Notes: generated from the sequence alone by a model not told the origin. Positions 9,046-18,776 are shown, counted from the first letter of the stretch. The stretch is DNA of 64,000 nucleotides from Alistipes sp. (GCA_017381935.1 JAFOBG010000037.1:1-64000), one strand, 5' to 3'. A program made the numbers and translations.

Positions 9046-10080
9046 TTATTTACCTACATATATATAAACAGGCAAGTGGTCAGAGAAACCATTCTGGAAG
9101 TTATTTCCGACAAATGTTCGTAATGGGTAGTTTTTGTATTGACCCTCTTGTTGCATCATATAAGGACGAGAGAAGATATTTCCGTAGAATTTGCTGCCCT
9201 CGGCACGTTTGAGTTTAACCTCACCTGTTGTGCCATTAGCAAGATTCTCAGATACGATGATGTTGTCAAACAAATTCCAAGAGTCTCTATATCCAAGTGT
9301 TCCATATCCCGCTTTGAGCAGATCAATATATGGGTTGTAGAGATCGCCTGCAACTAACTTCTTAATATTGCCTTTAGCGCCAAGAACCTCTGTAATACTC
9401 TTGTCTGTAGCGTCATCATTGAGGTCTCCCATGATAACAACTTTTGTATTAGGGTTGGCTGTGCGTACAGAATCTGCAATTCGACGACACTGTGCAGCTG
9501 CAGCCTCACGCTTAGGGTCTGACGCCTCCTTACCACCAAGACGTGATGGCCAGTGAGATACAAGGAAGAAGAATGGTTCACCCTCGATTGTTCCCCACAT
9601 TGTTACCAAATCACGAGTGTAGAAGTTTGCCATGCCAGGCATCTCGAATTTGTGAGCCTTGCTACCCTCCAACTTGAAGACATCGGGACGGTATAAGAAT
9701 GCGCAATCCACACCACGACGATCCGGAGAGTCGTAGTGAACAATACGATAGTTGCCATGTGCCATCTTTGGCTGAGCAACTAAGTCTTCAAGGACCAAAC
9801 GATTCTCAATCTCCGATACGCCGATTACGGCAGGGAATGATTTCTGAATCAAAGCCATATCAAAGAAGACCTTGTCCAAATTACTCTGCTTGCGCTGATA
9901 CTTTGTAGAGTTCCACTTCTTGTCGCCTGAAGGGAGAAACTCCTCATCCCACTTGTCTGGGTCATTGATTGTATCGAACAGATTCTCAAGGTTGTAGAAG
10001 ACAACCATGTGAGGCTTCTGTGCAAAACAACTCAATAAAACGCCTGCAACGAGCAGAGTTGTTAAAAGTAGTTTTTTCAT
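9046..10080 (-). CDS. Secreted endonuclease/exonuclease/phosphatase-family protein
   Basis: A 344-residue protein with an N-terminal signal (a lipobox-like LLSC and an SPI-like site CFAQ are both possible). The EEP fold signature residues are present in order: FYNLENLFDT (Asn), VSEIENR (metal-binding Glu), HWPSRLGG (His), MGDLNDDATD (Asp/Asn), and SDHLPVYIY at the C-terminus (catalytic His). The family hydrolyses phosphodiester or phosphomonoester bonds, including DNase I-like nucleases. Export and its place between a DNA/RNA endonuclease gene and a TonB receptor gene suggest processing of extracellular nucleic acids. Confidence 0.87.
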   Translation of the reverse strand: MKKLLLTTLLVAGVLLSCFAQKPHMVVFYNLENLFDTINDPDKWDEEFLPSGDKKWNSTKYQRKQSNLDKVFFDMALIQKSFPAVIGVSEIENRLVLEDLVAQPKMAHGNYRIVHYDSPDRRGVDCAFLYRPDVFKLEGSKAHKFEMPGMANFYTRDLVTMWGTIEGEPFFFLVSHWPSRLGGKEASDPKREAAAAQCRRIADSVRTANPNTKVVIMGDLNDDATDKSITEVLGAKGNIKKLVAGDLYNPYIDLLKAGYGTLGYRDSWNLFDNIIVSENLANGTTGEVKLKRAEGSKFYGNIFSRPYMMQQEGQYKNYPLRTFVGNNFQNGFSDHLPVYIYVGK

Positions 10081-10092
10081 AGTGTATAGATA

Positions 10093-11325
10093 TTAAAAAT
10101 TCCAATCATTAATATTCTTTTGAGACTTTACTTCGTCTGCAATAGCTGGGTTGAGATTCTGGTAGAAAGTAAAACCGGTACGTTGCTCAATCTCTTTAAT
10201 AGAGACAACTGCACTCTTATAATCGGATGCATTAGATGCATTTTCAAATAGGAAACCGATAGCCTTAATCTCATCTGCATTAGTAATCTGAGAGATGTTT
10301 TTCTTTGTGTTGCCACTCTTTGTTCTGAGTAGCAATTTGTAGGCATGAGTAGGGCGGGTGATTGTTCTGCCACGAGCATTGAATGTCTTTGCATTCTCAA
10401 AGAGCGTTCCGACAACAACATAGAGCGTATCTGCACATGCACTGTTACGAGTCTTATTCTCAACTGTAGCCCATACACCACTATTAAATTTGCTGTTTTG
10501 AGGCATCATGTTTGTAGCATAGAATGTCTGTGCATTGGTCATCCAAGTACTATATCTGGATGCAGATGGAAGCATGTGTCCACGACTATCTCCCGTGCCG
10601 TAAGCACCCTCTACGATGTTCTGTTGCTTTGTCTGTGGGATTACAGGGTCTGTATATTCGTACTCAACAATACGGTAACCTCCGTTATAATATTCGGTAA
10701 TGGCGTCATCAAATGCCCAAGCATCGGTTCTGCCACCGCCCGGATAACCACGACCTGTTGTATATATATCGTGTAATGGATATGCCACCCATCTTGATAC
10801 TAACTTATCGGTGTCATAACATACAGAGTAGTTACGTACATATTTACCGTTTGAAAGAGTTGTATAATATGTCTTATAAACTAAATTTGACTCAACCTTT
10901 TGTGCCGGTTGCTCGCCCCAAGCTCGGTCATAAGTTGCGTTATTACTCTTGCCAAGTTGTGTAAAAGGTAGAGATGCAGAATATCCGTCGGAGAATTTTA
11001 TATAAACCGTAGCCGTACGCGATGCGGTTGTTTCGTTTTTGTCGAAATATATAAAGGCACTTGCTCCAACTTTGCCTTTGGAAACCATCAACTCTTCAGA
11101 TTGACTAAAAGATGCCCATTCGTAGCCCTCGACAATTACAGCCTCCCAGGAGTATCTTACATCTCCTGAGGTTTTGATTGCTATTGTTTTCTCATCCCAA
11201 CCTTTTTGGGTATGAGATAGTGTTGCGTTGGACTGGTATGGAGACCATGGGTCTTCGTCGCTACAAGCCCAAAATGTAGAAATTGTTGTTAGCGCAAAAA
11301 GCACTGTATAAAAAAGTCTGTTCAT
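10093..11325 (-). CDS. Secreted DNA/RNA non-specific endonuclease with N-terminal BACON-like domain
   Basis: A 410-residue lipoprotein (signal peptide then WACSDED). Residues about 35-125 look like a BACON-type beta domain (WASFSQSEE, RTATVYIKFSDG). The C-terminal half is a beta-beta-alpha metal nuclease of the DNA/RNA non-specific endonuclease family. The motif SRGHMLPSASR carries the catalytic RGH, and FYATNMMPQNSKFN carries the metal-binding Asn with its NxxPQ context. Enzymes of this family cut single- and double-stranded DNA and RNA. The gene begins right after a hairpin that may reduce transcription from the 1268-residue gene upstream. Confidence 0.88.
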   Translation of the reverse strand: MNRLFYTVLFALTTISTFWACSDEDPWSPYQSNATLSHTQKGWDEKTIAIKTSGDVRYSWEAVIVEGYEWASFSQSEELMVSKGKVGASAFIYFDKNETTASRTATVYIKFSDGYSASLPFTQLGKSNNATYDRAWGEQPAQKVESNLVYKTYYTTLSNGKYVRNYSVCYDTDKLVSRWVAYPLHDIYTTGRGYPGGGRTDAWAFDDAITEYYNGGYRIVEYEYTDPVIPQTKQQNIVEGAYGTGDSRGHMLPSASRYSTWMTNAQTFYATNMMPQNSKFNSGVWATVENKTRNSACADTLYVVVGTLFENAKTFNARGRTITRPTHAYKLLLRTKSGNTKKNISQITNADEIKAIGFLFENASNASDYKSAVVSIKEIEQRTGFTFYQNLNPAIADEVKSQKNINDWNF

Positions 11326-11333
11326 TTTAAAAA

Positions 11334-11370
11334 AATCCCCTCCCGATAGTCTCCCATCGGGAGAGGGTTG
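11334..11370 (-). terminator. Hairpin (possible attenuator) between the OB-fold lipoprotein and endonuclease genes
   Basis: CCCTCTCCCGAT / ATCGGGAGGGG forms a strong stem on the reverse strand, followed by ATTTTTTT. It lies in the 57-base gap before the endonuclease ATG, so it can end or attenuate transcription inside the operon and set the ratio of the upstream gene to the downstream genes. Confidence 0.75.
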
Positions 11371-11382
11371 TAAAGTGTTGAA

Positions 11383-14300
11383 CTACTGGAGGAAAGTAAC
11401 TTTCATGCTATTAGCACGAGCCTGACCACCTGTTAAACTTATGATATAGCTGTTAGATGAGCCATCAAGAGTAATAGTTACAATGTTATTATTCTTTGCA
11501 GCTCCACTGCTAATAGAGCTAACCCAAGCATCTACATATTTAGCATCCATGCCTGCGCAGTCAATCTCGATCTGCTGAATATTCCCTGGGGCAGTGATAG
11601 TAACCTTAGAACTTTTATAGAAACGAGCTGGAGCAGCATAATCTCCTACATTCGTAGTAGAGGCATCTTTGTCATTGACAACTATAATACCGTTATCCTC
11701 CCAAACCTGCTGAGCAGTTGTGTAAGAAGTTCTCTTAGCCTTATCTGCGAAAGAGATTGTAGCATCAACACTCTGCTGCTCGCCTGAAGAGGCAACGTTC
11801 TGTGAAACCTTAACAACCTGAGAGAGAGTTCCGCAAGTAACAGTAATATTACCATTGATAGTCTCTGAAGAGGTGTTAGCAGGAGCAACAATTGTAAGAA
11901 CACCATCAGCATAAGATACTGTGAAGTGTGCGTTGTCAGAGATAGCATTAACACTCTCCTTTAAGTTGTAAGCCTCAATAGCAACCTTCTGCTCTCCACC
12001 TTCAGAGAGGAAAGATACGATAGTCTTTTCAAAAGACCAGAATGGAATAGTACCAGGAGTAATAACCTCAACAAAATGTGCATTCTTGCCCTGTGGAGTG
12101 CTTCCGTAAGAGCTACGTACTGTCTTAACAACAATATCATCACCAAGCTTAGCGCCAGAAGCAGCCCAATACTTATTAGTGGTACCGTCAGGGCTATTAA
12201 GACCATAGATGAGAACTGTACCAGTCTGGTCAGTAAGGTCGAAGTTACCAAACTCACTATTTGCTACGGCTGTGATAGTACCCTTAAGGGTGTATAGAGT
12301 GGTCTCATCCTCAGGAGCTGCCAAGAAGTCAGCTACAGATGTGTATTGACCTGGAGTTGGGTCTGGCTCTGGATCTGGTGTTGGATCCGGATTTGGATTA
12401 GGTGTAACACCACCCTGACCTTCGATAGCGTAAGGTAGAACATTAACAAACTTATTTGAAGATACGCCAACAAAGTAACCCTTAACAGTTACAGTTTGAC
12501 CATTAAGAGAAGAGTATGCATTGTTATCAACATACTTAATAGAACCCTGAGTATTGGTCTCATCAAATGTAATGTTGATATAGTTACCATCTACAACGAG
12601 TGTTCCTGTAAACTGTACCTCTTTAGATACTGTTTGAGTCATCATCTCATCAATACCATCAGCACTAAGAATAGTAGGGTTGTATGTCCAATTATTACCA
12701 GTAGAGTTAACTACAACAGTTGCAGTGTTTGAGAACTGTGGAGTACCCCAAGAGGTGCCGTCAGTCTTCTGATAGATAGTTACATCTCCAGAAATAGTGA
12801 TATTCTCACCAATTGTGCGACCGTGGTTAGTGTGGTAAACCATCATTGCACCTGTATTGTCGGCAATGATGTATGCCTGAGTACCAATAGCAACAACTGT
12901 ACCTGTAGCAGTATAAGTACCAGCAGATGTAATTGTATTGATTGCAACGCTCTCACCTGGAGTTGGTGTTGGATCCGGAGTTGGGTCTGGAGTTGGAGTG
13001 CCCTCACCTGGAGTGAAGAATACAACACCATAAAGCAGAGAGGATGCAGGTGATACATAGCAACGAAGTAGATTGTAAGTAGCACCGGCAGTACCGAGGA
13101 TAACATTATTGTCAGTCAGACAAATGCCACCCTTTGGATGAGCTGAGAATGCCCACTCAACAGGAGAGTCAACAAGTGCAGCAGCACGCTTACCTGTACA
13201 AGTAAGGTACTTCTCGCCAAACTTGATATAGTATGTGTTTGCTTTGCCGTTAACAGCAACAAGCTCTACAAGCTGTGCTGTCCCCTTGGCTGCATCCTGA
13301 GCAGAGAGATCTGGATTGAGCTGAAGAACGCCGTTAGTGTAGCTGTAGTTAACAGTCATAAGGTCGCTACCACTTGAACCATTATTAATACCACCTGTCC
13401 ACATGTGGTATGAATAAGGTGCGAAGTTGGTAATATTACCCTGATTGTTGTACTCAGGAGCGTAACCTGCCATGTAGTATGTTCCAGCCTCTACCTGGTC
13501 GATAGAGTTGATAAGAGTATATGTACCCTCCATAGGCTCTGGATCTGGAGTTGGCTCCGGATCATTACCTGTAGCCTCAACAGCTGTAATCATCATGTTG
13601 GTATATCTACCACTTGTAACACCGATCATATAGCCGGTTGCCTTAATACCCTTACCATCAAGAGCCTTGAGTGTCTCTGCCATATCTGTAGCAGGGTAAG
13701 ATATAGAACCAACGGCAGTTGTAGCACCATCAATAGTTACATTGTAATACTTGCCACTGCTAATTGATAGTGCACCCTCAAACTGAGCATACTTAACCTC
13801 TGGAGCCTGAACATACTTATCAAGGTCTGCACCTGTCATTACTGCAGGGCTTCCATGGTTTACTGTTTTTGTCTCAGTAGTTGCTGTTACAACTGCAGTC
13901 TTGTCAAACTGAGGAAGTCCGCCATAAGTAACAACTGCACCGCTAACCTCTACAACTGTACCTACAGCAGGAACGGTTGCCTCAGAACCCTGATAACAAA
14001 GAATGTACTTGCCTGTTGCATCTGTAGCAATAAATCCTTGAGCATAGGTAGCAACAACCCAAGCGTTCTTGAGTGTGTAGTTGCCAAGACCGCCTGCGAG
14101 GATAGCTTCGATAGTGCCCTCAACAGCCTCTGTAGAACCACCACCGGCGTTGTTGAACTCAACAACAGGACCATCACCACCCTCTACAAGGCGGAAGTCG
14201 TCAAAACGAAGAGCTGCCTGATATTGGTAGTCAGAAGATGGAAGTGGAGAAGCCGTATCTGCTACATATCCAAAGAACTTAACATAGAGCTTATCAGCAT

Positions 14301-15189
14301 CTGCAGGGAGTGTAAATGGAGCAATTGCATATGTCCAGTTACCATCCTCCATTGTTGTAAATGGAACAATGCCCCAATTTGAGCCATCAACGCTCACTGA
14401 TACAGTAAGATTCTTACCAGACTCAAGTGCTGCTACAACAGGAGTATAAGGTGATGCAATCAGTGATGCATACTGGTTGAATGCAGTGAAAGAGAATGTG
14501 TAATTCTTAACGCCATTGCTTATTGCAATATTGTTGATTACAAACTCAGAGTCGGTCTTTGCCTGAAGGTAAGCATAAGGAGCGTCAGTGGCGTAGGTCG
14601 AGCCTACAGGAGCCCAAGTCTTACCAGAGTTACGAACAGATGCGTTCTTACCGGTATAGGTTACACCACTCTGGTCGAAACCTTCACCGCCTTGAGGATT
14701 CCAACCCTCATACTTGTCAACATATGGCCAATATCCATCAACCTTAGATACGCTCTCTCCACCATCTTCATAGTAAACAAATGCGCCATCTACAGATGGA
14801 ATGTCAGAGTCAGACTGACTGATAGCGATGCTTGCCTTTTTAGTGATAGGATAGCCGAACATATAACCGGTTGCAGTTACTGTTGCTTTGATAGTTCGCA
14901 TAGACTTAGCCTCAGGAATCTCAAACTGAACTACAGCATTGCCATAACCAGAATAAACACTAGCAAGAACATCTGGATTGTCAATGCTCAAAACCCACTC
15001 AGCAGGGGTGGTAATAGTAACCGCCTCGGTTTGACCTCCCGCTAGAGGAATGGTAATAGATGCAGGTGATACAGAGATAGGAGGAATGCCTTCGTAACGC
15101 TTAATCTCCTCATCATTTGTACACGAAACTGCAAAACCTGCTATCAGAGTTATAGCTGAGAACAGGAGTGAACGAAAAATGTTTTTCAT
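11383..15189 (-). CDS. Large multi-domain surface lipoprotein with BACON-like, jelly-roll and repeated OB-fold domains
   Basis: A 1268-residue protein with a lipobox (AVSC, Cys 23). Residues about 35-125 form a BACON/Ig-like domain, and 130-350 a choice-of-anchor J-like domain (GAFVYYEDGG...FDDFRLVEGG). At least three OB-fold-like blocks follow: VEGTIEAILAGGLGNYTL, GTVVAIGTQAYIIADNTGAM and LKGTITAVANSEFGNFDLTD. These resemble the nucleic-acid-binding OB domains found with secreted nucleases. They are joined by Pro/Thr/Asp-rich linkers (PNPDPTPDPEPDPTP and similar). A second BACON-like block comes near residue 1090. It is the first gene of the leftward nuclease/TonB block. A role in capturing extracellular DNA or RNA at the cell surface is inferred from the OB folds and neighbours. 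Confidence 0.8.
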   Translation of the reverse strand: MKNIFRSLLFSAITLIAGFAVSCTNDEEIKRYEGIPPISVSPASITIPLAGGQTEAVTITTPAEWVLSIDNPDVLASVYSGYGNAVVQFEIPEAKSMRTIKATVTATGYMFGYPITKKASIAISQSDSDIPSVDGAFVYYEDGGESVSKVDGYWPYVDKYEGWNPQGGEGFDQSGVTYTGKNASVRNSGKTWAPVGSTYATDAPYAYLQAKTDSEFVINNIAISNGVKNYTFSFTAFNQYASLIASPYTPVVAALESGKNLTVSVSVDGSNWGIVPFTTMEDGNWTYAIAPFTLPADADKLYVKFFGYVADTASPLPSSDYQYQAALRFDDFRLVEGGDGPVVEFNNAGGGSTEAVEGTIEAILAGGLGNYTLKNAWVVATYAQGFIATDATGKYILCYQGSEATVPAVGTVVEVSGAVVTYGGLPQFDKTAVVTATTETKTVNHGSPAVMTGADLDKYVQAPEVKYAQFEGALSISSGKYYNVTIDGATTAVGSISYPATDMAETLKALDGKGIKATGYMIGVTSGRYTNMMITAVEATGNDPEPTPDPEPMEGTYTLINSIDQVEAGTYYMAGYAPEYNNQGNITNFAPYSYHMWTGGINNGSSGSDLMTVNYSYTNGVLQLNPDLSAQDAAKGTAQLVELVAVNGKANTYYIKFGEKYLTCTGKRAAALVDSPVEWAFSAHPKGGICLTDNNVILGTAGATYNLLRCYVSPASSLLYGVVFFTPGEGTPTPDPTPDPTPTPGESVAINTITSAGTYTATGTVVAIGTQAYIIADNTGAMMVYHTNHGRTIGENITISGDVTIYQKTDGTSWGTPQFSNTATVVVNSTGNNWTYNPTILSADGIDEMMTQTVSKEVQFTGTLVVDGNYINITFDETNTQGSIKYVDNNAYSSLNGQTVTVKGYFVGVSSNKFVNVLPYAIEGQGGVTPNPNPDPTPDPEPDPTPGQYTSVADFLAAPEDETTLYTLKGTITAVANSEFGNFDLTDQTGTVLIYGLNSPDGTTNKYWAASGAKLGDDIVVKTVRSSYGSTPQGKNAHFVEVITPGTIPFWSFEKTIVSFLSEGGEQKVAIEAYNLKESVNAISDNAHFTVSYADGVLTIVAPANTSSETINGNITVTCGTLSQVVKVSQNVASSGEQQSVDATISFADKAKRTSYTTAQQVWEDNGIIVVNDKDASTTNVGDYAAPARFYKSSKVTITAPGNIQQIEIDCAGMDAKYVDAWVSSISSGAAKNNNIVTITLDGSSNSYIISLTGGQARANSMKVTFLQ

Positions 15190-15275
15190 ACTGTTTTGTG
15201 TTAAATGTTAATAAATTTATATTTTTTAATCGGTCTCTTTTTCATCTATTCGCGCGATATGCGCACAATAGCTGT

Positions 15276-15307
15276 CAAAGTTAAGGACTATTTCTTGGAA
15301 ATGCAAA
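15276..15307 (-). promoter_or_regulatory. Promoter of the OB-fold/nuclease/TonB operon
   Basis: On the reverse strand TTTG (15307-15304) and TAACTTTG (15283-15276) are separated by 20 bases, a full Bacteroidetes consensus. It implies a 5' leader of about 80 bases. The rest of the 315-base gap to the divergent HTH gene holds only the divergent promoter. Confidence 0.75.
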
Positions 15308-15430
15308 AATGACGATAGAAAATCACTTTTTTTCTCCGTTTTTTAGAGAAATTGTAATGTTGTTATTGGGAAATAGGGTTGTAATAAAGATTCCTTGTGG
15401 TAAAGTGGATATAGTGCAGTGGATTTTACA

Positions 15431-15462
15431 TTTGCATAATTGCCAAATATATATTATATTTG
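15431..15462 (+). promoter_or_regulatory. Promoter of the small HTH gene
   Basis: TTTG at 15431-15434 and TATATTTG at 15455-15462 are spaced by 20 bases, a full consensus match, 42 bases upstream of the ATG. Confidence 0.72.
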
Positions 15463-15504
15463 TAGTTTGAAAAAAATAATTGCATGAATATTAACACTTA
15501 GGTT

Positions 15505-15708
15505 ATGGCAATAAATATAAAACTTGCATCGTTAATGTCTAAACGAAATATCTCTTTAACAGAGTTAGCAGCAAAGATTGGCATTACGCAGGCCAATTTA
15601 TCAATACTTAAAACAGGTAAGGGTAGGGCTATACGTTTTTCTACTCTTGAGGCTATTTGTAAGGTCCTTAAATGTCAACCTGGAGATATTTTAGAATTTG
15701 GTGATTAA
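15505..15708 (+). CDS. Small XRE/Cro-family HTH transcriptional regulator
   Basis: A 67-residue protein made almost entirely of one XRE-type helix-turn-helix (SLTELAAKIGITQANLSILKTGKGRAIRFSTLEAICKVLKC), ending QPGDILEFGD. It resembles the compact YozG-like regulators. It likely acts as a DNA-binding dimer; targets are unknown. It sits between the divergent nuclease/TonB operon and the M16 protease gene, so it may regulate either. That is inference from position only. Confidence 0.85.
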   Translation: MAINIKLASLMSKRNISLTELAAKIGITQANLSILKTGKGRAIRFSTLEAICKVLKCQPGDILEFGD

Positions 15709-15734
15709 TTTTTTTGCAGATTTTCGCCTAAAAA

Positions 15735-15765
15735 TTTGGAAAATTCAAGGGGGGGGGTAAATTTG
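15735..15765 (+). promoter_or_regulatory. M16 protease promoter with a G9 tract in the spacer
   Basis: TTTG at 15735-15738 and TAAATTTG at 15758-15765 are spaced by 19 bases. Nine consecutive G residues (15749-15757) fill the spacer just before the -7 element. A change in tract length would change the -33/-7 spacing. Confidence 0.7.
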
Positions 15766-15827
15766 CGCCGAAAATAATTCAAAACAGTTAATGAGCATAT
15801 AACAGAGATTAAGTTTAACTAAAATTT

Positions 15828-18668
15828 ATGAAGATGAAAAGATTTTTCACACTGGCATTTGCAGCTATCGTTGCATTTGCGGCAGTTGCTCAAATGAGCA
15901 ATCAGCCAGCATTACCGGTTATCCCTCAAGATCCGGCAGTAAAGACAGGTCAGTTGGAGAATGGTATGAAGTATTACATTCGCCACAATGACAAGCAAAA
16001 GGGATTAGCCGACTTCTATATTATTCATAATGTCGGCGCAATTCAGGAAGAAGATAACCAGCAGGGATTGGCTCACTTCCTTGAGCACATGGCATTCAAT
16101 GGTACAAAGAACCTGCCTGGAAAGATGCTTATTGAGTATCTTGAGAAGGTTGGTGTAAAGTTTGGCGCAAATCTTAACGCAGGCACATCTTGGGACTACA
16201 CACAGTATTTGATGCGTGATGTTCCTGTTGCTCGTCAGGGTGTGATTGATACCGCAATGTTGATTTTGCACGATTGGTCTCATTTTATTACACTTGATCA
16301 CTCTGAGATTGATAAAGAGCGTGGTGTAATTAAGGAGGAGTTGCGTACTCGTGATGGTGCTTCATGGCGTTCAACTATCAATTTGCTTAAGACTCTCTTT
16401 AAAGGTACAAAGTATGAGCACCGTAACCTTATTGGCCACCTTGATGGATTGAGTTCATTCTCGTATGATGATATTAAGAGCTTCTATGATAAGTGGTATC
16501 GTCCTGACTATCAGGCTGTAGTTGTTGTTGGTGATATTGATGTAGATAAGATTGAAGCTCAGGTTAAGTCTCTTATGGCTGACATTCCGGCACCTGCAGC
16601 TGATGCAGCATCTAAGGAGGTAATTGTTGTGCCAGATAATCAGGAGCCTATTATATCAATCTTTGAGGATCCAGAGATGTTGGAGAGTAGCATTTCTATG
16701 TTTATTAAGCGCCCTGCATTGCCAAAAGAGTATAACAATACAGTTATTGCAGAACAGTTTGCTTTGATTCACTCTCTTGGTGGTACAATGGCAAATGCTC
16801 GTCTTGCAGAGATATCAATGAAACCAGATGCTCCATTTACTAATGCATATATTTCTAATGGTGGTGTTGGTATTTGCCCAACTCTTGATGCTCTTACCTT
16901 GGGTGTAACTACTAAGGATGGTGGTTTGAAGAGTGGTTTTGAGGCAGCCCTTGTTGAGTTGGAGCGAATTCGTCGTCATGGATTCACTGAGGGTGAGCTT
17001 GAGAGAGCTAAGGCTCAGGTTCTGCGTCGTGAGGAGCAGGCCTATATGAACCGCAATGACCGCATGAATGGACAGTATGTAAATCGTTACCTCTCAGCAT
17101 TCCGTCGTAATTCTGCATTCCCTGATGCCGAACTTGAGTGGAAGATGGATAGCGCAATTATTGCTGAGTTGCCACTTGATGCTATCAATCAGGTATTTGC
17201 TCGCTATATTACCGATAATAACAATGTAGTTATTGCAGATGCTCCTAAGAAGGAGGGTGTTGTAAATCCAACAGCAGAGGAGATTAAGACTGTACTTGCA
17301 TCAGTAAAGGCTTCCCAGATTGATCCTTATAAGGATAATACTGTTAAGGTTCCACTTATTGAGAATGTTGATGCTCTTAAGGGCTCTTCTGTAAAGAAAG
17401 TTGCTGAAAATCAGATGCTTGGTACTACAGAGTGGACTCTTAAGAATGGTATGAAGGTTGTAGTTAAACCAACAACTTTCAAGGCTGACGAGGTAATGAT
17501 TCAGATGGTAGCTCAGTCTGGTGTCTCTAACTTGAGCAATGAGGATTACTATACAGGTAAGTTCCTTTCTCTTGCAATGAGCCAGATGGGTGTATCTAAG
17601 TTCTCAAGTACAGAACTTCGTAAACAACTCTCAGGTAAGAGCGCATCAACTTCTGTATCTCCTGATGATTATAAGACTCAAATCTTTGGTACAGGCTCTC
17701 CTAAGGATTTAGAGACAATTTTCCAGTTGCTCTACCTCCGCTTTACTGATCCACGTTTTAATGAGGACGACTTCAAGGCTACTATGGGCCAATATATCAG
17801 CTATGTAGAGAACCTTAAGACCAATCCTGATTTTAAGGCTTCTGCAGAACAAATAAAGAGCTTGTATGGTAATAACTACCGTCGTCAGCAGATTTCAACA
17901 GAGGTGTTGAATGCTATTAAGTATGACCGTTTGGAGCCTATCTATCGTCAGCTTACTGCAAATGCGGCTAACTATACTGTATATATTGTAGGTAACGTAG
18001 ATTTGGTAACTCTTAAGCCAATGGTCGAGAAGTATATCGGTTCACTCCCTGCAAAGAAGAATAAGATTACTAAGCGTCTTGATGATGGTGTTCGTACCGC
18101 TAAGGGTGAGGTTGTAAACGACTTCAAGACACCTATGCAGCAGCCAAAGGTTAGTGTTTGCCGCATCTATACAGGTGAGACTGCTTATAACCTTGATAAT
18201 GCAATTACAATGAACTTCCTTCAGGATATTCTTCGTGCTCGTTATACAATCTCTATCCGAGAAGAGAAGGGTGGTACATATGGTGTAGGTGTAGGTGGCT
18301 CTCTTGATGCACATTATACTCCTACATACCAGCTTGTTGTTCAGTTCGATACAAATGAGGCTATGGCTGATGAACTTTCAGAGATTGTTGTTGCAGAGAT
18401 TAAGGCAATTGCTGAAAATGGTCCTAAGAGTGAGGATCTGGAGAAGGTTCGTGAGTATCTGATTAAGGAGTGGAATAACCGCCTGGTTCAGAATAATCGT
18501 TGGATGAACTACATCGCTAACTATTATACTTATGGTGATGCTATGAGCTATGTGGCTAACTATGAGAAGATTGTTAAGGAGATGACAGGTGAGAAGATTG
18601 CAGCTCTTGCTGCTAAAATTCTTGCTGACAACAATATGACTTATGTCGTGATGCGTCCTGAAAAGTAG
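15828..18668 (+). CDS. M16-family zinc metalloprotease (two-domain pitrilysin/insulinase type)
   Basis: A 946-residue protein with a signal peptide (cleavage near VAQMSNQ). The inverted zinc motif HxxEH is present as HFLEH (residues 83-87), followed by MAFNGTKN. The third metal ligand is expected in the KERGVIKEEL stretch. The second half repeats the peptidase fold without the motif (TEWTLKNGMKVVVKPTTF...REEKGGTYGVGVGG), as is usual for the non-catalytic partner domain. The family degrades peptides; the signal suggests a periplasmic location. ATG 15834 is an alternative start two codons in. Transcription ends at a strong hairpin shortly after the stop. Confidence 0.92.
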   Translation: MKMKRFFTLAFAAIVAFAAVAQMSNQPALPVIPQDPAVKTGQLENGMKYYIRHNDKQKGLADFYIIHNVGAIQEEDNQQGLAHFLEHMAFNGTKNLPGKMLIEYLEKVGVKFGANLNAGTSWDYTQYLMRDVPVARQGVIDTAMLILHDWSHFITLDHSEIDKERGVIKEELRTRDGASWRSTINLLKTLFKGTKYEHRNLIGHLDGLSSFSYDDIKSFYDKWYRPDYQAVVVVGDIDVDKIEAQVKSLMADIPAPAADAASKEVIVVPDNQEPIISIFEDPEMLESSISMFIKRPALPKEYNNTVIAEQFALIHSLGGTMANARLAEISMKPDAPFTNAYISNGGVGICPTLDALTLGVTTKDGGLKSGFEAALVELERIRRHGFTEGELERAKAQVLRREEQAYMNRNDRMNGQYVNRYLSAFRRNSAFPDAELEWKMDSAIIAELPLDAINQVFARYITDNNNVVIADAPKKEGVVNPTAEEIKTVLASVKASQIDPYKDNTVKVPLIENVDALKGSSVKKVAENQMLGTTEWTLKNGMKVVVKPTTFKADEVMIQMVAQSGVSNLSNEDYYTGKFLSLAMSQMGVSKFSSTELRKQLSGKSASTSVSPDDYKTQIFGTGSPKDLETIFQLLYLRFTDPRFNEDDFKATMGQYISYVENLKTNPDFKASAEQIKSLYGNNYRRQQISTEVLNAIKYDRLEPIYRQLTANAANYTVYIVGNVDLVTLKPMVEKYIGSLPAKKNKITKRLDDGVRTAKGEVVNDFKTPMQQPKVSVCRIYTGETAYNLDNAITMNFLQDILRARYTISIREEKGGTYGVGVGGSLDAHYTPTYQLVVQFDTNEAMADELSEIVVAEIKAIAENGPKSEDLEKVREYLIKEWNNRLVQNNRWMNYIANYYTYGDAMSYVANYEKIVKEMTGEKIAALAAKILADNNMTYVVMRPEK

Positions 18669-18685
18669 GATAATACAAACTGATA

Positions 18686-18720
18686 AGATAGAGCAGTACG
18701 AAAGTATTGCTCTATCTTTG
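18686..18720 (+). terminator. Terminator of the M16 protease gene
   Basis: A 14-bp stem (AGATAGAGCAGTAC / GTATTGCTCTATCT, one G-T pair) closed by a GAAA tetraloop is followed by TTTG. Confidence 0.85.
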
Positions 18721-18745
18721 TATCTATGATAGCCTTAAAGAAGAT

Positions 18746-18776
18746 TTTGTATAGTTGAGTTATTTTGTTATCTTTG
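18746..18776 (+). promoter_or_regulatory. Host promoter at the left prophage edge, probably that of the thioesterase gene
   Basis: TTTG (18746-18749), 19 bases, then TATCTTTG (18769-18776) is a perfect consensus promoter reading rightward. Its -7 element overlaps the left end of the prophage. Excision through the repeat at 18773/55139 would place the thioesterase ATG about 2 bases after the -7 element. Confidence 0.7.

Noticed and set aside
13855..14382. 175-codon rightward frame inside the large OB-fold lipoprotein gene
   Set aside because: Shadow of the real leftward gene, whose domains and linkers are recognisable.
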